From assembly GCF_004801395.1 (NCBI RefSeq), contig NZ_SSOA01000004.1, positions 62,001-126,000 on the forward strand: a stretch of 64,000 nucleotides of DNA. The letters run 5' to 3'. This stretch comes from Gillisella terrae. Lineage in GTDB: Bacteria; Pseudomonadota; Alphaproteobacteria; Rhizobiales; Rhizobiaceae. Within the stretch, counting starts at the first letter, position 1; each line of letters opens with the position of its first letter. Both the position numbers and the translations under genes were made by a program. A model generated the notes under the pieces. The model did not search any database. It saw only the letters and a program-made list of their open reading frames with translations, and was not told where the DNA came from. Below are positions 51,115 through 61,367 of this stretch, piece by piece.

Positions 51115-53019
51115 TTGCCGGATTTGCGTATTGGGTTTCGGAGATCAGCGCGTCTGTTGGTATGTGCCATAGGGGCGGCCGCATGTCTGCATCCGATGCA
51201 GGCCCATGCCTTCACCATTTTCGGCCTTACTCTATGGGGTGAAAACAAAGCTGTAACTGATGTCATTGACCCAGTGCGTTACGACGTCACCTTCCATACA
51301 CCGCAGGCATCCAAAGATTTGAAGAATGCACTGGAGAACAGCTCCATGTTGCTTCAGGACAAATCAAAACCGGTTTCGGGCGATTTGGGCGTCGTCATAA
51401 AGGCCAACGAAGATCGTGAGCGCCTGCTGGCAACCCTTTATGAGAATTCCTACTATGGCGGTGTGATCACCATCACCATAAACGGCACCCCGCTGGACAG
51501 TTTGCCGCCCAATCCCACATTTTCCCGCAACACGCCGGTGGCCGTTGATGTCACTGTCGAGCCGGGGCCGCTGTTTACACTTCGAGACGTGCGCTTGACC
51601 GATGATGCGCAAAATCTGAACCCTGCGACATATGATCTTGTTGTCGGAAAACCGGCGGGTTCGTTAGCGATCATCAAGGCTGCCAACAAGATGCTCGATG
51701 ACATCAAGGCCAACAGCCAGCCACTTGCCCAGATTGCCAAGCGCGATGTGGTGGCAGATCATGCCAACAATACGATTGATGTCACGATTGCCATCAAATC
51801 TGGTCCTGTTGCCCCGCTTGGCCCGGTCACGGTGTCGGGCAACAAAGCGGTGAATGCCGGATTTATTCAAAAATATTCACGCCTCAACGCAGGCCAGCCC
51901 TATAAGCCCGAAGACCTGCGCAAAGCCACGGATCGGCTGCGCAAACTTGGTGTTTTCTCGTCAATCACGGTCAATCAAGCCGATAAGCTCGATGCCAATG
52001 GCGCAATTCCGCTCGATATTCGAGTGTCGGAAGCCAAGTTCCGCTATTTCGGCGCGGGTGCCACCTATTCCACCATCGATGGAGCCGGGATTCAGGGCTA
52101 TTGGGGCCATCGTAACCTGTTTGGCCGCGCCGAATCGCTGCGGGTGGATGGCTCTGTCAGCGGATTTGGCAAAAGTGCAGGCGGATCGGATCTGGATTAT
52201 GCGGCGGGCATCAGCTTTGCCAAGCCCGGCTTTTTGCTGCCCTCTGGCACATTGGATGCCAGCATCAAAGCAGCGACCCTGAGCACAGATTCCTATAATA
52301 CCGACACCATCACCGGTCGGCTTGGCTATTCCTATGAGCTGACCGATGTTGATACCGTATCGGTCGGCACGTCCTTGCAATTTGCGAGGGTCAACGATGC
52401 CTTTGGCCGCAACAATTACCTGACCTTTTCTGTTCCGCTCGATTATGCCCGCGACACGCGCGATGATAAATTGAACCCTACAGAAGGTTATCACGCCACG
52501 CTGAGTGCCGCACCCAGCTACGAATTCCGAAACGGAACGATTTTTTCAAACGCCGAAGGCTCCATCTCGGGCTATTATGGTCTGGGCATGGAAGATCACG
52601 TGGTTCTGGCTGGCAAGCTGGCGGCGGGCACCTTGTTCAGCAACGGCGATCTGGTGGATATTCCCGCCAACCGGCGCTTTTTCTCTGGCGGTGGCGGCTC
52701 CGTGCGCGGCTACGCCTATCAGGGCATTTCGCCCAGAAACAGCGCTGACAAGGCAACCGGCGGCCTATCCTATGTCACGGCATCTGTTGAAGCGCGTGTA
52801 CACATCACCGACAGCATCGGCCTCGTGCCATTTCTGGATGTCGGCACTGTCTCAGACAGCCAGGTGCCCGATTTTTCCAATATCAAGGCGGGAGCGGGCC
52901 TCGGCCTTCGTTATGCCACACCCTTCGGCCCTATTCGACTGGATGTGGCTTTGCCGCTCAATCCCTACCCCAAAGGCGACAAATACGGCATTTATGTCGG
53001 CATTGGGCAAAGTTTCTAA
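51115..53019 (+). CDS. tamA: Translocation and assembly module outer-membrane protein TamA
   Basis: 634 residues from a TTG start, supported by AGGTGAG 6 nt upstream; no ATG is available before the signal peptide (to about residue 32). Periplasmic POTRA domains (about 40-270) are followed by an Omp85-type beta barrel (about 290-634) with RRFFSGGGGSVRGYAYQ, the lid-lock motif, and a C-terminal IGQSF strand. With TamB it assists insertion of outer-membrane proteins. It is followed 51 bp later by tamB. Confidence 0.93.
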   Translation: MPDLRIGFRRSARLLVCAIGAAACLHPMQAHAFTIFGLTLWGENKAVTDVIDPVRYDVTFHTPQASKDLKNALENSSMLLQDKSKPVSGDLGVVIKANEDRERLLATLYENSYYGGVITITINGTPLDSLPPNPTFSRNTPVAVDVTVEPGPLFTLRDVRLTDDAQNLNPATYDLVVGKPAGSLAIIKAANKMLDDIKANSQPLAQIAKRDVVADHANNTIDVTIAIKSGPVAPLGPVTVSGNKAVNAGFIQKYSRLNAGQPYKPEDLRKATDRLRKLGVFSSITVNQADKLDANGAIPLDIRVSEAKFRYFGAGATYSTIDGAGIQGYWGHRNLFGRAESLRVDGSVSGFGKSAGGSDLDYAAGISFAKPGFLLPSGTLDASIKAATLSTDSYNTDTITGRLGYSYELTDVDTVSVGTSLQFARVNDAFGRNNYLTFSVPLDYARDTRDDKLNPTEGYHATLSAAPSYEFRNGTIFSNAEGSISGYYGLGMEDHVVLAGKLAAGTLFSNGDLVDIPANRRFFSGGGGSVRGYAYQGISPRNSADKATGGLSYVTASVEARVHITDSIGLVPFLDVGTVSDSQVPDFSNIKAGAGLGLRYATPFGPIRLDVALPLNPYPKGDKYGIYVGIGQSF

Positions 53020-53070
53020 AGCTTGTGCGGAAAATCCGATCTTCCGGACAAGAGAAAGCGACGTGCAGAT

Positions 53071-56000
53071 ATGAGCCAGCTCAAGATCTTCCTCTCAAGC
53101 CTCGGCCGATATTGCGTCTATGGCCTTTGCATCATCGCGGGCCTTTTTGCCATCGCGTTGACACTGGTTGGCACCACGCAATTTGGCACACGCTTTGTGA
53201 GTGATCTTGTCGCCTCGCTTGTTTCAAAACCCAACAGAATCGTGGCAATCGACAATGTCAGTGGTTTGCTGGACGGCCATTTGCGGGCTGGCCGCATCAC
53301 GATCTCAGATGCCAACGGCACCTACGCGCAGGTGAATGATCTGGCGATCGACTGGTCGCCTCTTGCGCTGCTGTCCAAGCGTTTTGCGGCGTCAGACATC
53401 GAGGCAAGATCCGTTTCCGTCACCCGCGAACCGCTGCCAACAACGGAAGAGGCACAAACCAGCACAGAATCGCAGAATGGCTTTTCGCTGCCGCTGGCCA
53501 TCAAGATTGACCAGGTGTCTCTGCCAGAAATCCGTCTGGGAAGCGCATTGCTCGGCCATGAACAGGTGCTGGCATTGAACGGCAATATCAACGCCAATGA
53601 CCAGACCATTGACGGCAACATCAATCTCAACCGCCCTGACCAACCAGATGCAACACTCCGGGCAAGGCTGGCCTATGCGCCGGGAGAAAACCGGCTGGAT
53701 ATCAACGCCTTGCTGCGTGAACCAAAGGGCGGCATGCTGGTGAAACTTCTCCAGCTCGAAGACAGCCCGGCATTGGATATTACCCTGATCGGCGGTGGGC
53801 CGCTCAATGACTGGAAGGGAACCCTTCAGGCCGCCCTTGATGGCACGCCACGGCTTGAGGTGGACGCAACCCATCGTACGGACGCGGCTGGCCAACGTGT
53901 GACCGTGATTGGCTCTGGTGCGTTTGATAGCCTGTTGCCGCCGAATTTCCGTGGACTTTTTGCTGGCAAAACCCAAATCGACATTGCCGCCCACCGCGCC
54001 CAAGATGGCGCGATCACGGTGGAGCGCGGCAAGATCGACACCAACAGTCTGTTTTTCAATGCCCATGGCACCTATGATGCCAAGGGCAACAACACACTAA
54101 GCGCCACCCTCACCGCAAAAAATGGCTCAATTCCCTTCAACTGGCCACTGGAGCAAGGCCGCCTGACCGCACAGATTACCACCGTGGCCCTCAGCCTGAC
54201 CGGGGCGGCTGAGGCTGCCAAGATCATCACCAAAGCCGAGGTGAAAAGCCTGTCCCTGCCGCAAGGCACGTTTGGCAATGTGACGCTTGATGCCACCTCC
54301 AATGCCTTCAACCTCACCAATGGCACCGGCACGCTGGCGAGCGTGTTGCGCATCGGACAAGCACAGTTGAGCGATGAAAATCTGGCGCGCGCGCTACAGG
54401 CACCCCTGACCATCAAAGCCCCCATTGCCATCACCCGACAGCAGATTTCAGCCGCACCGCTGACCATTGAGAGCCCCAGCATTGGCGGCACCATTGATGC
54501 CAGCTATCAACTGGCACAGCAGCAGGCCGATGCCCGCTTCACATTGTTTGCGGCACCAGGTGCCCTGCCCGCGCAATTTGCCAGCAAGTTGAAAGACATG
54601 GTCAGGCTGACGGGTGAAGCCAGCTATTCACCAACCAATGGCGTCGATATTTCGAGTTTTTCGATCGAGTCCAACCTGTTGGCGGCAAAGGGCAGCGTCA
54701 GCCTTGCCCGGCAGGTGCTGACAACTCAGATTTCCGGCACGCTCAACGATCTGGCCGCCTTGCAGGCCAACACCTCTGGCACAGCAGATTTTAGCGTCAA
54801 TGCCAAAGGCCCGTTGGATGATTTGCAAGCCGATGCGAACATAAAAATTGCCTCCGCCAAGCTGGCTGGCCGCAACCTTGCTGACTTTTCAATGCAAGCC
54901 GATGCAACATTGGCAAAAAATTCGCCTGCGGCCACTCTATCGGCCAAGGGCACGCTGGATGGAAAGCCTGTCGATGCCAACCTGAAGCTGACCTCAAAGG
55001 ACGGCACGACTGCGATACCGGAGATGGTGCTGACGGTGGGTGCCAACCATTTGCAGGGTGCCCTCACCTTTTCAAAGGCCTTTTTGCCGACGGGCAAGCT
55101 GGATTTCACCTTTCCTGATCTGGGCCTTCTCGCAGCCCTTGGCGGACAAACCGCTTCTGGTGATCTGAACGGAACCGTCACACTTGCAGAGCGGGGCGGC
55201 AAGATCAGTGCAAATATCGCGGCCAAAGGCAGCGCGCTTCGCACAGGTACGGTGACAATCAATGCCCCAGTTGTTGCACTCAAGAGCGAGGATCTGCAAT
55301 CCTTGGCGGTTGAAGGCACAATCAAGGCCGAGCGCATTGATGCGGGCAGCGCACTTTTGGAAAGCCCTGCCCTGCAACTAAGCAGAAACGGAAACCGCAC
55401 CGACATCGACCTCAGTGGACGATATGATAATGCCCCGCTCACGGGCAAAACCACGATTACGCAAGACGGTGGACGTATTGCCATCAGCCTGCAAAGCTTT
55501 GCAGCAGCACCAAGGGGCATCGCCGTTACACTCGCAAAGCCTGCGGCGATCCTTGTTCAAAACGGCAATGTCACCATCGATACGCTGACAATAAAAGCCG
55601 GCAGCGGCACGCTCTCGCTCAAGGGTCGCGCAGGCGACACACTCGATCTGGCCGGCGAGATTAAAGCCTTGCCAGCCTCTCTCGCCAACAGTTTCAAAGC
55701 CGATCTGGATGCGCGCGGCACACTTTCCGGCACCGTCAGCGCCTCGGGCAAAAGCTCGGATCCCAAAGTCACCTATGATCTGCGCTGGAGCGAAGGCACT
55801 GCCGCCCCGTTACAGGCCGCCGGTCTGCCGCTGTTAACCGCCACTGCATCCGGTACTTACGCCGCCAACCGCCTTTCATTGCAAAGCACCGTTACTGGCG
55901 GTGGGCTGGATGTCAAAGGTGGTGGCACGCTGGACCTCAGCGGCTCCCGACCGCTGGACATGCAGTTCAACGGCAGTCTGCCGCTCACCGCCGTGCAGGG

Positions 56001-57240
56001 GCTGGCAACAAAACAGGGGCTGGTCACAGAGGGAACCGTGCTTGCCAATGTTCGTGTTGGCGGCACGGTCTCAGCCCCATCCATCACTGGCAATATTACG
56101 TCCAAGGGTGTTCGGCTGATTGACATCAAGCGCAACATTGCCCTCGAAGGTGTGACGGTCGATATTGCCCTCACAGGTGATCAGGCCCGCATCAACACGC
56201 TTTCGGGCAAGATTTCGGCAGGCGGCACGTTAGCTGTCACAGGAACCGTTGATCTCAAATCCGCCGACTTGCCAACCGATCTCAGCGTCAAGCTTGATCG
56301 TGCGGTCTATGTCGATGGATCGCTGGTGACATCTACGGTGAATGGCACACTGGGTCTGAAAGGGCCGTTGCTGGCCAGCCCAACCCTTTCTGGTCGTCTG
56401 ACACTTGATAAGACCTCCATCACCATCCCCTCGAAATTGCCCAGTTCGATCACCCAGCTCAATATCAAGCACATTCATGCGCCTGCCGATGTGAAACGCC
56501 AGTTGGCAATTTTGCAAACCGACGATGGCTCCTCAAACAAGGACTCGACCATCGCGCTGGATCTGGTCATCTCCGCACCATCGCAGATTTTTGTGCGCGG
56601 ACGCGGTATTGACGCCGAGCTGAGCGGTGATGTGACCATCAAGGGAACGGCGGCAAACCCCATAGTGTCGGGCGGCTTCACCATGCGGCGGGGCCGTATT
56701 CTCATTCTCACCAAGCGCCTTGATTTCAGCTCAGGGCAAATCACCTTTGGCGGTGGGCTGGTGCCGGTGATCAATTTCGTGGCCACCACGACCTCAGGCA
56801 GCACCACGCTGAACTCCACCATTTCCGGGGTGGCCACAGACCCGGACATTGATTTTTCCTCCAGCCCCTCCTTGCCGCAGGATGAGATTTTGGCGCAGCT
56901 GATCTTTGGGCAATCCCTCTCCAAGCTTTCACCGCTGCAAATTGCCCAATTGGCAGATGCGGTCAGCCAATTGGCGGGCGGGCGCTCAACATCGCTGTTC
57001 AACAGCCTGCGCGGTGCCGTGGGCGTTGACGATCTCGACATCAGCACCGATGCAAAAGGCAATGCACAGGTGGGTGCGGGCAAATATCTCAATGACAAGA
57101 CCTATCTGGAATTCCAGCAGAGCACCGAGGGCAGCAAGGCGATTATCAATCTTGATGTTGGCCGCGGCTTCAAGCTGAAGGGCGAGGCCGGATCGGGCGG
57201 CTCCAGCGGCGGCGGGATTTTCTACGAGAAGGAATATTGA
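53071..57240 (+). CDS. tamB: Translocation and assembly module protein TamB
   Basis: 1389 residues from ATG 53071. One N-terminal membrane helix (about 10-33) anchors it in the inner membrane. The rest is a long repetitive beta-rich (beta-taco) region of the AsmA/TamB type, and the C-terminal DUF490 domain (about 1000-1389) ends in FYEKEY. It spans the periplasm and may act both with TamA and in phospholipid transport. The Shine-Dalgarno is weak, so coupling to tamA is likely. Confidence 0.94.
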   Translation: MSQLKIFLSSLGRYCVYGLCIIAGLFAIALTLVGTTQFGTRFVSDLVASLVSKPNRIVAIDNVSGLLDGHLRAGRITISDANGTYAQVNDLAIDWSPLALLSKRFAASDIEARSVSVTREPLPTTEEAQTSTESQNGFSLPLAIKIDQVSLPEIRLGSALLGHEQVLALNGNINANDQTIDGNINLNRPDQPDATLRARLAYAPGENRLDINALLREPKGGMLVKLLQLEDSPALDITLIGGGPLNDWKGTLQAALDGTPRLEVDATHRTDAAGQRVTVIGSGAFDSLLPPNFRGLFAGKTQIDIAAHRAQDGAITVERGKIDTNSLFFNAHGTYDAKGNNTLSATLTAKNGSIPFNWPLEQGRLTAQITTVALSLTGAAEAAKIITKAEVKSLSLPQGTFGNVTLDATSNAFNLTNGTGTLASVLRIGQAQLSDENLARALQAPLTIKAPIAITRQQISAAPLTIESPSIGGTIDASYQLAQQQADARFTLFAAPGALPAQFASKLKDMVRLTGEASYSPTNGVDISSFSIESNLLAAKGSVSLARQVLTTQISGTLNDLAALQANTSGTADFSVNAKGPLDDLQADANIKIASAKLAGRNLADFSMQADATLAKNSPAATLSAKGTLDGKPVDANLKLTSKDGTTAIPEMVLTVGANHLQGALTFSKAFLPTGKLDFTFPDLGLLAALGGQTASGDLNGTVTLAERGGKISANIAAKGSALRTGTVTINAPVVALKSEDLQSLAVEGTIKAERIDAGSALLESPALQLSRNGNRTDIDLSGRYDNAPLTGKTTITQDGGRIAISLQSFAAAPRGIAVTLAKPAAILVQNGNVTIDTLTIKAGSGTLSLKGRAGDTLDLAGEIKALPASLANSFKADLDARGTLSGTVSASGKSSDPKVTYDLRWSEGTAAPLQAAGLPLLTATASGTYAANRLSLQSTVTGGGLDVKGGGTLDLSGSRPLDMQFNGSLPLTAVQGLATKQGLVTEGTVLANVRVGGTVSAPSITGNITSKGVRLIDIKRNIALEGVTVDIALTGDQARINTLSGKISAGGTLAVTGTVDLKSADLPTDLSVKLDRAVYVDGSLVTSTVNGTLGLKGPLLASPTLSGRLTLDKTSITIPSKLPSSITQLNIKHIHAPADVKRQLAILQTDDGSSNKDSTIALDLVISAPSQIFVRGRGIDAELSGDVTIKGTAANPIVSGGFTMRRGRILILTKRLDFSSGQITFGGGLVPVINFVATTTSGSTTLNSTISGVATDPDIDFSSSPSLPQDEILAQLIFGQSLSKLSPLQIAQLADAVSQLAGGRSTSLFNSLRGAVGVDDLDISTDAKGNAQVGAGKYLNDKTYLEFQQSTEGSKAIINLDVGRGFKLKGEAGSGGSSGGGIFYEKEY

Positions 57241-57453
57241 TCACGGATGGATTGCGGGCTTTCCGGGGCATGGGAACATCGGCCCTTCGAAGCAGGCAAA
57301 CGAGAAAAGCCGTGCAGTGAACACGCAGGTGCAGAGCACAATTGATAAAAATCCCGCTTAAATAGTGCAAGCAATTTAGATTTGAGAAACATTCTTCCGC
57401 TATAGTCAGCCTCAACAGCTATGGAGCGCGGAAATTTTTCCAAGCGTCCTAGC

Positions 57454-57498
57454 GTTTGTCAGGGAAAAGTGGTCACCGGTTTTCCCAGAAAGACAAAC
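57454..57498. repeat. Nested inverted repeat around GGTCACC
   Basis: Outer arms GTTTGTC (57454-57460) / GACAAAC (57492-57498) and inner arms GGGAAAA (57462-57468) / TTTTCCC (57480-57486). The core GTGGTCACCGG resembles a short motif frequent in rhizobial intergenic regions, from memory. Confidence 0.65.
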
Positions 57499-57507
57499 AA
57501 TGGATTG

Positions 57508-57540
57508 AATCCGGCAGGTTCAATATGAACATGCCGGATT
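57508..57540. repeat. 33-bp inverted repeat upstream of cheW
   Basis: AATCCGGCA (57508-57516) and TGCCGGATT (57532-57540) are perfect arms; inside them GTTC and GAAC pair around AATAT. No T-tract follows directly, so it is not a clear terminator. Confidence 0.7.
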
Positions 57541-57667
57541 CCAAATAAAATACGTGATTTTTGCGTCCGGCAATGCTGGCTACGCAAAGAGCAGATAAAT
57601 GGCGAAAACCGCCCGAAGAACAGAGGTTGCAGATCCTCATTCGGGCACGGACAGGCGGGACAAAGAC

Positions 57668-58147
57668 ATGGCCACACCTATAAACCCCACCAATTTCGGC
57701 GGTGAAAACCTTGAAATCATTGCGTTTCGCCTGCACGATCAGGAATTCTGCGTGAAAACCACCACAATTCGCGAAATTCGCGGCTGGGCACCATCAACAC
57801 CGATTCCACACGCTCCGGCCGATGTGATTGGCGTGATGAACCTGCGTGGTTCGGTTATTCCAATCATTGATCTGGCCTACAAGCTGGGCATGCGCAGCAC
57901 GGTTGCCAATGAGCGCTCTGCGATTGTTGTGGCAGAAGTACACAATATGGTCATCGGCATGCTGGTGGATCGTGTATCTGATATTCTGACCATTCCAGCC
58001 ATTCAGGTTCAGCCTGTGCCGGAAGTGTCTGCCTCGTTCGACAAATCCTTCTCTGAAGGCATTATCGCCAACGAACATGGCATGATCTGCTTCCTGAACC
58101 TCGCCAAGATGTTCAAGGGCAGCGATCTGGAAGAGCTGGCCGCTTAA
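57668..58147 (+). CDS. cheW: Chemotaxis coupling protein CheW
   Basis: 159 residues from ATG 57668; the frame is open 23 codons further, but the family start is here. Full CheW domain: IIAFRLHDQEFCVKTTTIREIRGW, VIGVMNLRGSVIPIIDLAYKLGM (given as VMNLRGSVIPIIDL), MLVDRVSDIL and IIANEHGMICFLNLAKMF. It links CheA to receptors. It is about 13 kb from icpA and outside the che operon, where it is absent between cheA and cheR. Confidence 0.94.
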   Translation: MATPINPTNFGGENLEIIAFRLHDQEFCVKTTTIREIRGWAPSTPIPHAPADVIGVMNLRGSVIPIIDLAYKLGMRSTVANERSAIVVAEVHNMVIGMLVDRVSDILTIPAIQVQPVPEVSASFDKSFSEGIIANEHGMICFLNLAKMFKGSDLEELAA

Positions 58148-58171
58148 CCGCAGAAAACACCCTCCCATTTA

Positions 58172-58202
58172 AGCCGCCGGTTTAGAATTCCGGCGGCTTT
58201 TT
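58172..58202 (+). terminator. cheW terminator
   Basis: AGCCGCCGG (58172-58180) and CCGGCGGCT (58190-58198) form a perfect 9-bp stem, followed by a run of T. The opposite strand has TAAATGGG after the stem, so action on the convergent reductase gene would be weaker. Confidence 0.88.
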
Positions 58203-58234
58203 CACGTCTCCGTTTTGCTTAATCCACGTCGTCC

Positions 58235-59275
58235 TTATGGCTTGAACGGCTTTGGCGCGCGGCCAGCGCCCTGACGCTCCAGCATCCAGCCGGGATATTC
58301 CGCAGGCAAGGCACTGACCTCATCCAGCCGCGCCATATCCTCAACCGTCAAATGCAAATCGACAGCCTTGAGATTTTCCTCCAGCTGCGCAAGGCGCTTG
58401 GCACCAATAATCACACTGGTCACAAAGGGCTTGGCCAAAATATAGGCCAGCGCCACTTCGGCAACACTTGCATCATGACGTGCCGCAATCTCGCGCATCA
58501 CCGCCACGCAATCCCAGGCGCGATCCGTATTGACCGGGGGGAAATCAAAGCTGGCACGACGACCTTCACCATTGCCCGGAGCGCCCGGCCCATATTTGCC
58601 AGACAGCAAGCCACCCGCCAGCGGTGACCAGACCATCAAGCCCATTTTCTCCTCCTGCAAAAGCGGAACAATTTCCCGCTCCAGATCACGTCCAGCAATG
58701 GAATAATAAGCCTGAACCGTCTCAAACCGGGCATAGCCCTTGCGCTCCGAAATACCCAACGCCTTGGCAATGCGCCAGGCCGCCCAGTTTGACAGGCCAA
58801 TGTAGCGCACCAGATCACGCGACACGAGATCATCCAGTGCCCGCAATGTTTCATCGATGGGTGTTACCGTATCCGTAGCATGGATCTGGTAGAGATCAAT
58901 ATAATCAAGCTGCATCCGCTCAAGGCTTGCTTCGACCTGATCGAGGATATGCCCGCGCGAGGCACCGCGATCATTGGGCTTGTCGCCCATAGCGCCGTAG
59001 AACTTGGTAGCAATCACCACGTCCTTGCGCGGCACATTCAGATTTCGAAGCGACTGGCCCAAAATCTGCTCCGACACGCCACCAGAATAAACATTGGCCG
59101 TATCGATGAAATTGATCCCTGCCGCCAGTGAGCGCTCGACAATGGTGTCAGCGGCGGCCTGATCAACATCGGCGATCGCACCCCACATGCTGGAGCCGGC
59201 AGCGCCGAAGGTCATGGTGCCAAGGCACAGTTCAGAGACGAACAGGCCGGTATTTCCAAGCTGGTTGTAGCGCAT
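58235..59275 (-). CDS. Aldo/keto reductase
   Basis: 346 residues. TIM-barrel oxidoreductase with the catalytic tetrad Asp58, Tyr63, Lys91 and His132 (NFIDTANVYSGG, ATKFYG, YQIHATD). The NADPH-binding end carries SVIIGAKRLAQLEENL. It reduces aldehydes or ketones; the substrate is not evident. It stands alone, converging with cheW, and no regulator is adjacent. Confidence 0.9.
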   Translation of the reverse strand: MRYNQLGNTGLFVSELCLGTMTFGAAGSSMWGAIADVDQAAADTIVERSLAAGINFIDTANVYSGGVSEQILGQSLRNLNVPRKDVVIATKFYGAMGDKPNDRGASRGHILDQVEASLERMQLDYIDLYQIHATDTVTPIDETLRALDDLVSRDLVRYIGLSNWAAWRIAKALGISERKGYARFETVQAYYSIAGRDLEREIVPLLQEEKMGLMVWSPLAGGLLSGKYGPGAPGNGEGRRASFDFPPVNTDRAWDCVAVMREIAARHDASVAEVALAYILAKPFVTSVIIGAKRLAQLEENLKAVDLHLTVEDMARLDEVSALPAEYPGWMLERQGAGRAPKPFKP

Positions 59276-59484
59276 TGTCGGTCACTCCCTTTGAGGCTGG
59301 CTTTATGGTGAAAGGTTCGATTATCCTTTCACGACCTTTGGGAATGTGATGCTGTCACTTTGCTTATCAAGAACAAAAGCGCTTCAAAATTTCGTCATTG
59401 GTCAATTTCGTCATTGAGTAATGGCCGCATGTCAAAACCAATCGATTGAGCGCCGCGCCACCAAGGTGCGCGGCGCTCAAAATT

Positions 59485-61176
59485 TTACTTGCTATCCATA
59501 TAATGCTTGTCCGACACAGGCCGCACCAGCGCATTGGCAATCAGACCAATCACCAGCAGACCCGCCATGGCATACATGGTGGTGTTATAGACACTCGGCG
59601 TCGGATCCACCGTGCCAGCCGGTGCAATTTCCATCAACCGGCCAATGGTGACCGACTTGGCAGCAACCAGCTGATCGAGCTGATCAATGGTTGCACCAAA
59701 TTTTTGCTGGAAGGCGGCAGGGTCAACCTTGGCAGCAAGAGCATGAATGGATTTGCTGATGGAAAGATCACGCAGTTGGGTAATCGCCAGAGGGCCCAGC
59801 ACACCGGCCGTGCTCCATGCGGTCAGCAAGCGTCCGTGAATACCACCGACATATTTGGTGCCGAAAATATCGGCCAGATAGGCCGGAATGGCCGCAAAAC
59901 CACCGCCGTACATGGTGAAGATGATCATGGTTGCGCCATAGAACATCACCAGCCACAGCACTGCCGGATGAACACCAACCTGCGTTGCCGAGTAAGGCAC
60001 AGACAGATAGAGCGCTATACCGAGAATGAAGAAGACGAAATAGGTGTTTTTTCGCCCGATATAATCGGAAATCGACGCCCAGAAGAAACGACCAACCATG
60101 TTGAACACGGAAATCATGAACACATAGGTCGCCGCAAAGGTGGAATTGACCACCATTGGCAAGGTCGTGCCGAAAATTTCGGTCATCATGGTTTTGGCAA
60201 CGCCAAGAACACCAATGCCAGCGGTAACATTAAAGCACAAAACAATCCACAGCAGGTAGAATTGCGGTGTCTTGAGGGCCTGATCAATATCCACGTGACG
60301 CTGGGTAATCATCCGCTTGGATGCGGTATCGGCGGTTGGTGGTGTCCAACCGGCTGGCAACCAGCCCTCGCGCGGAACACGGTAAGAGAAAGATGCAATG
60401 ATCATCACGATGAAATAGGCGATGCCCAAGGTGAAGAAGGTCATGGCAGCACCCGTATTGCCGGTGCCAACCACATAGACGCCGGGCTCCAGTGCCACAG
60501 GAGCAGATGCAAGCTGCTTGGCAGACGCCACAACAACTTCAACCATCTGGCCGTTGACTTCAGCCATACGGCGGCCGCCTTCGGTAACCAGTTTGACGGC
60601 CGATTCAGCACCCAGATATTGCGGTGCGTGATAATAGAGGCCCAGCAGCCATTCCTTGATCGGCGTGGCCACCATGGCACCACCGCCAAAGCCCATAATG
60701 GCAAGGCCGGTTGCCATGCCGCGACGGTCCGGGAACCAGCGGATCAGGGTCGAAACCGGCGAGACATAGCCAAGGCCAAGACCACAGCCGCCCAACACGC
60801 CGTAGCCAAAATACAAAAGCCAGAGTTGGTGGGTTAAAATACCAACACCACCAATCAAAAAGCCACCGCCCCACAGGAAGGCGGCGGTAACACCCACCAT
60901 GCGTGGGCCAACCTCTTCCAGCCATTTGCCGCCAAATGCAGCAGCAAGCCCCAGAAAAACGATGGCGACCGAAAAAATCCAGACAACGGATGGCAAGGCC
61001 CAGTCCATGGACGAGGCTGCCACCACACCATATTCTTTGGTAAGCGCTGGGTTAAAAATACTCCAGGCATAAACAGAACCGATGCACAGGTGAATGGCGA
61101 TGGATGCCGGTGGCACCTTCCATCGGTTAAACCCCTCATCCGCAATGATATGTTGTTTTTTTAGTCGATCAAACAT
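59485..61176 (-). CDS. OFA-family MFS transporter (oxalate/formate antiporter-like)
   Basis: 563 residues from ATG 61176, with AGGAGG about 11 nt upstream. Twelve or more membrane helices; the OFA pattern is seen in SIAIHLCIGSVYAWSIFNPAL, GLGYVSPVSTLIRWFPDRRGMATG (given as GLGYVSPVSTLIRWF) and YGGGFAAIPAYLADIFG. An extra hydrophilic stretch of about 50 residues (near 200-250) lies between helices 6 and 7, and another of about 50 near the C-terminus. It follows the formate dehydrogenase genes by about 190 bp on the same strand, suggesting formate or oxalate traffic. Confidence 0.85.
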   Translation of the reverse strand: MFDRLKKQHIIADEGFNRWKVPPASIAIHLCIGSVYAWSIFNPALTKEYGVVAASSMDWALPSVVWIFSVAIVFLGLAAAFGGKWLEEVGPRMVGVTAAFLWGGGFLIGGVGILTHQLWLLYFGYGVLGGCGLGLGYVSPVSTLIRWFPDRRGMATGLAIMGFGGGAMVATPIKEWLLGLYYHAPQYLGAESAVKLVTEGGRRMAEVNGQMVEVVVASAKQLASAPVALEPGVYVVGTGNTGAAMTFFTLGIAYFIVMIIASFSYRVPREGWLPAGWTPPTADTASKRMITQRHVDIDQALKTPQFYLLWIVLCFNVTAGIGVLGVAKTMMTEIFGTTLPMVVNSTFAATYVFMISVFNMVGRFFWASISDYIGRKNTYFVFFILGIALYLSVPYSATQVGVHPAVLWLVMFYGATMIIFTMYGGGFAAIPAYLADIFGTKYVGGIHGRLLTAWSTAGVLGPLAITQLRDLSISKSIHALAAKVDPAAFQQKFGATIDQLDQLVAAKSVTIGRLMEIAPAGTVDPTPSVYNTTMYAMAGLLVIGLIANALVRPVSDKHYMDSK

Positions 61177-61367
61177 AAGCCTTGAACCCTCCTTGGAGCA
61201 AATATTGCCCGACACCTGCACATGCTGCTTCAATCAAAGCGGCTACCCCCAGATGGCGCCAGTGTTCCCCTGCTCATCCATCTGACAAAGATCATTTTAC
61301 GTCTATCGTTGAAAATTCATAATCCAATGACAACGGCACACATTCGAGCCGTTGTTTGATGATAGGT

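Larger units (their letters stand above)
57241..57667. other. Spacer between tamB and cheW
   Basis: No gene in 427 bp. It contains two clear inverted repeats listed separately, at 57454-57498 and 57508-57540. CTATAGTC at 57400-57407 is -10-like and could drive cheW, but no good -35 was found. Confidence 0.45.

Noticed and set aside
59446-60837. A 463-codon open frame on the plus strand
   Set aside because: It is antisense to the OFA transporter gene, has low-complexity His/Gln/Arg-rich composition typical of reverse-strand shadows, and has no family motifs.
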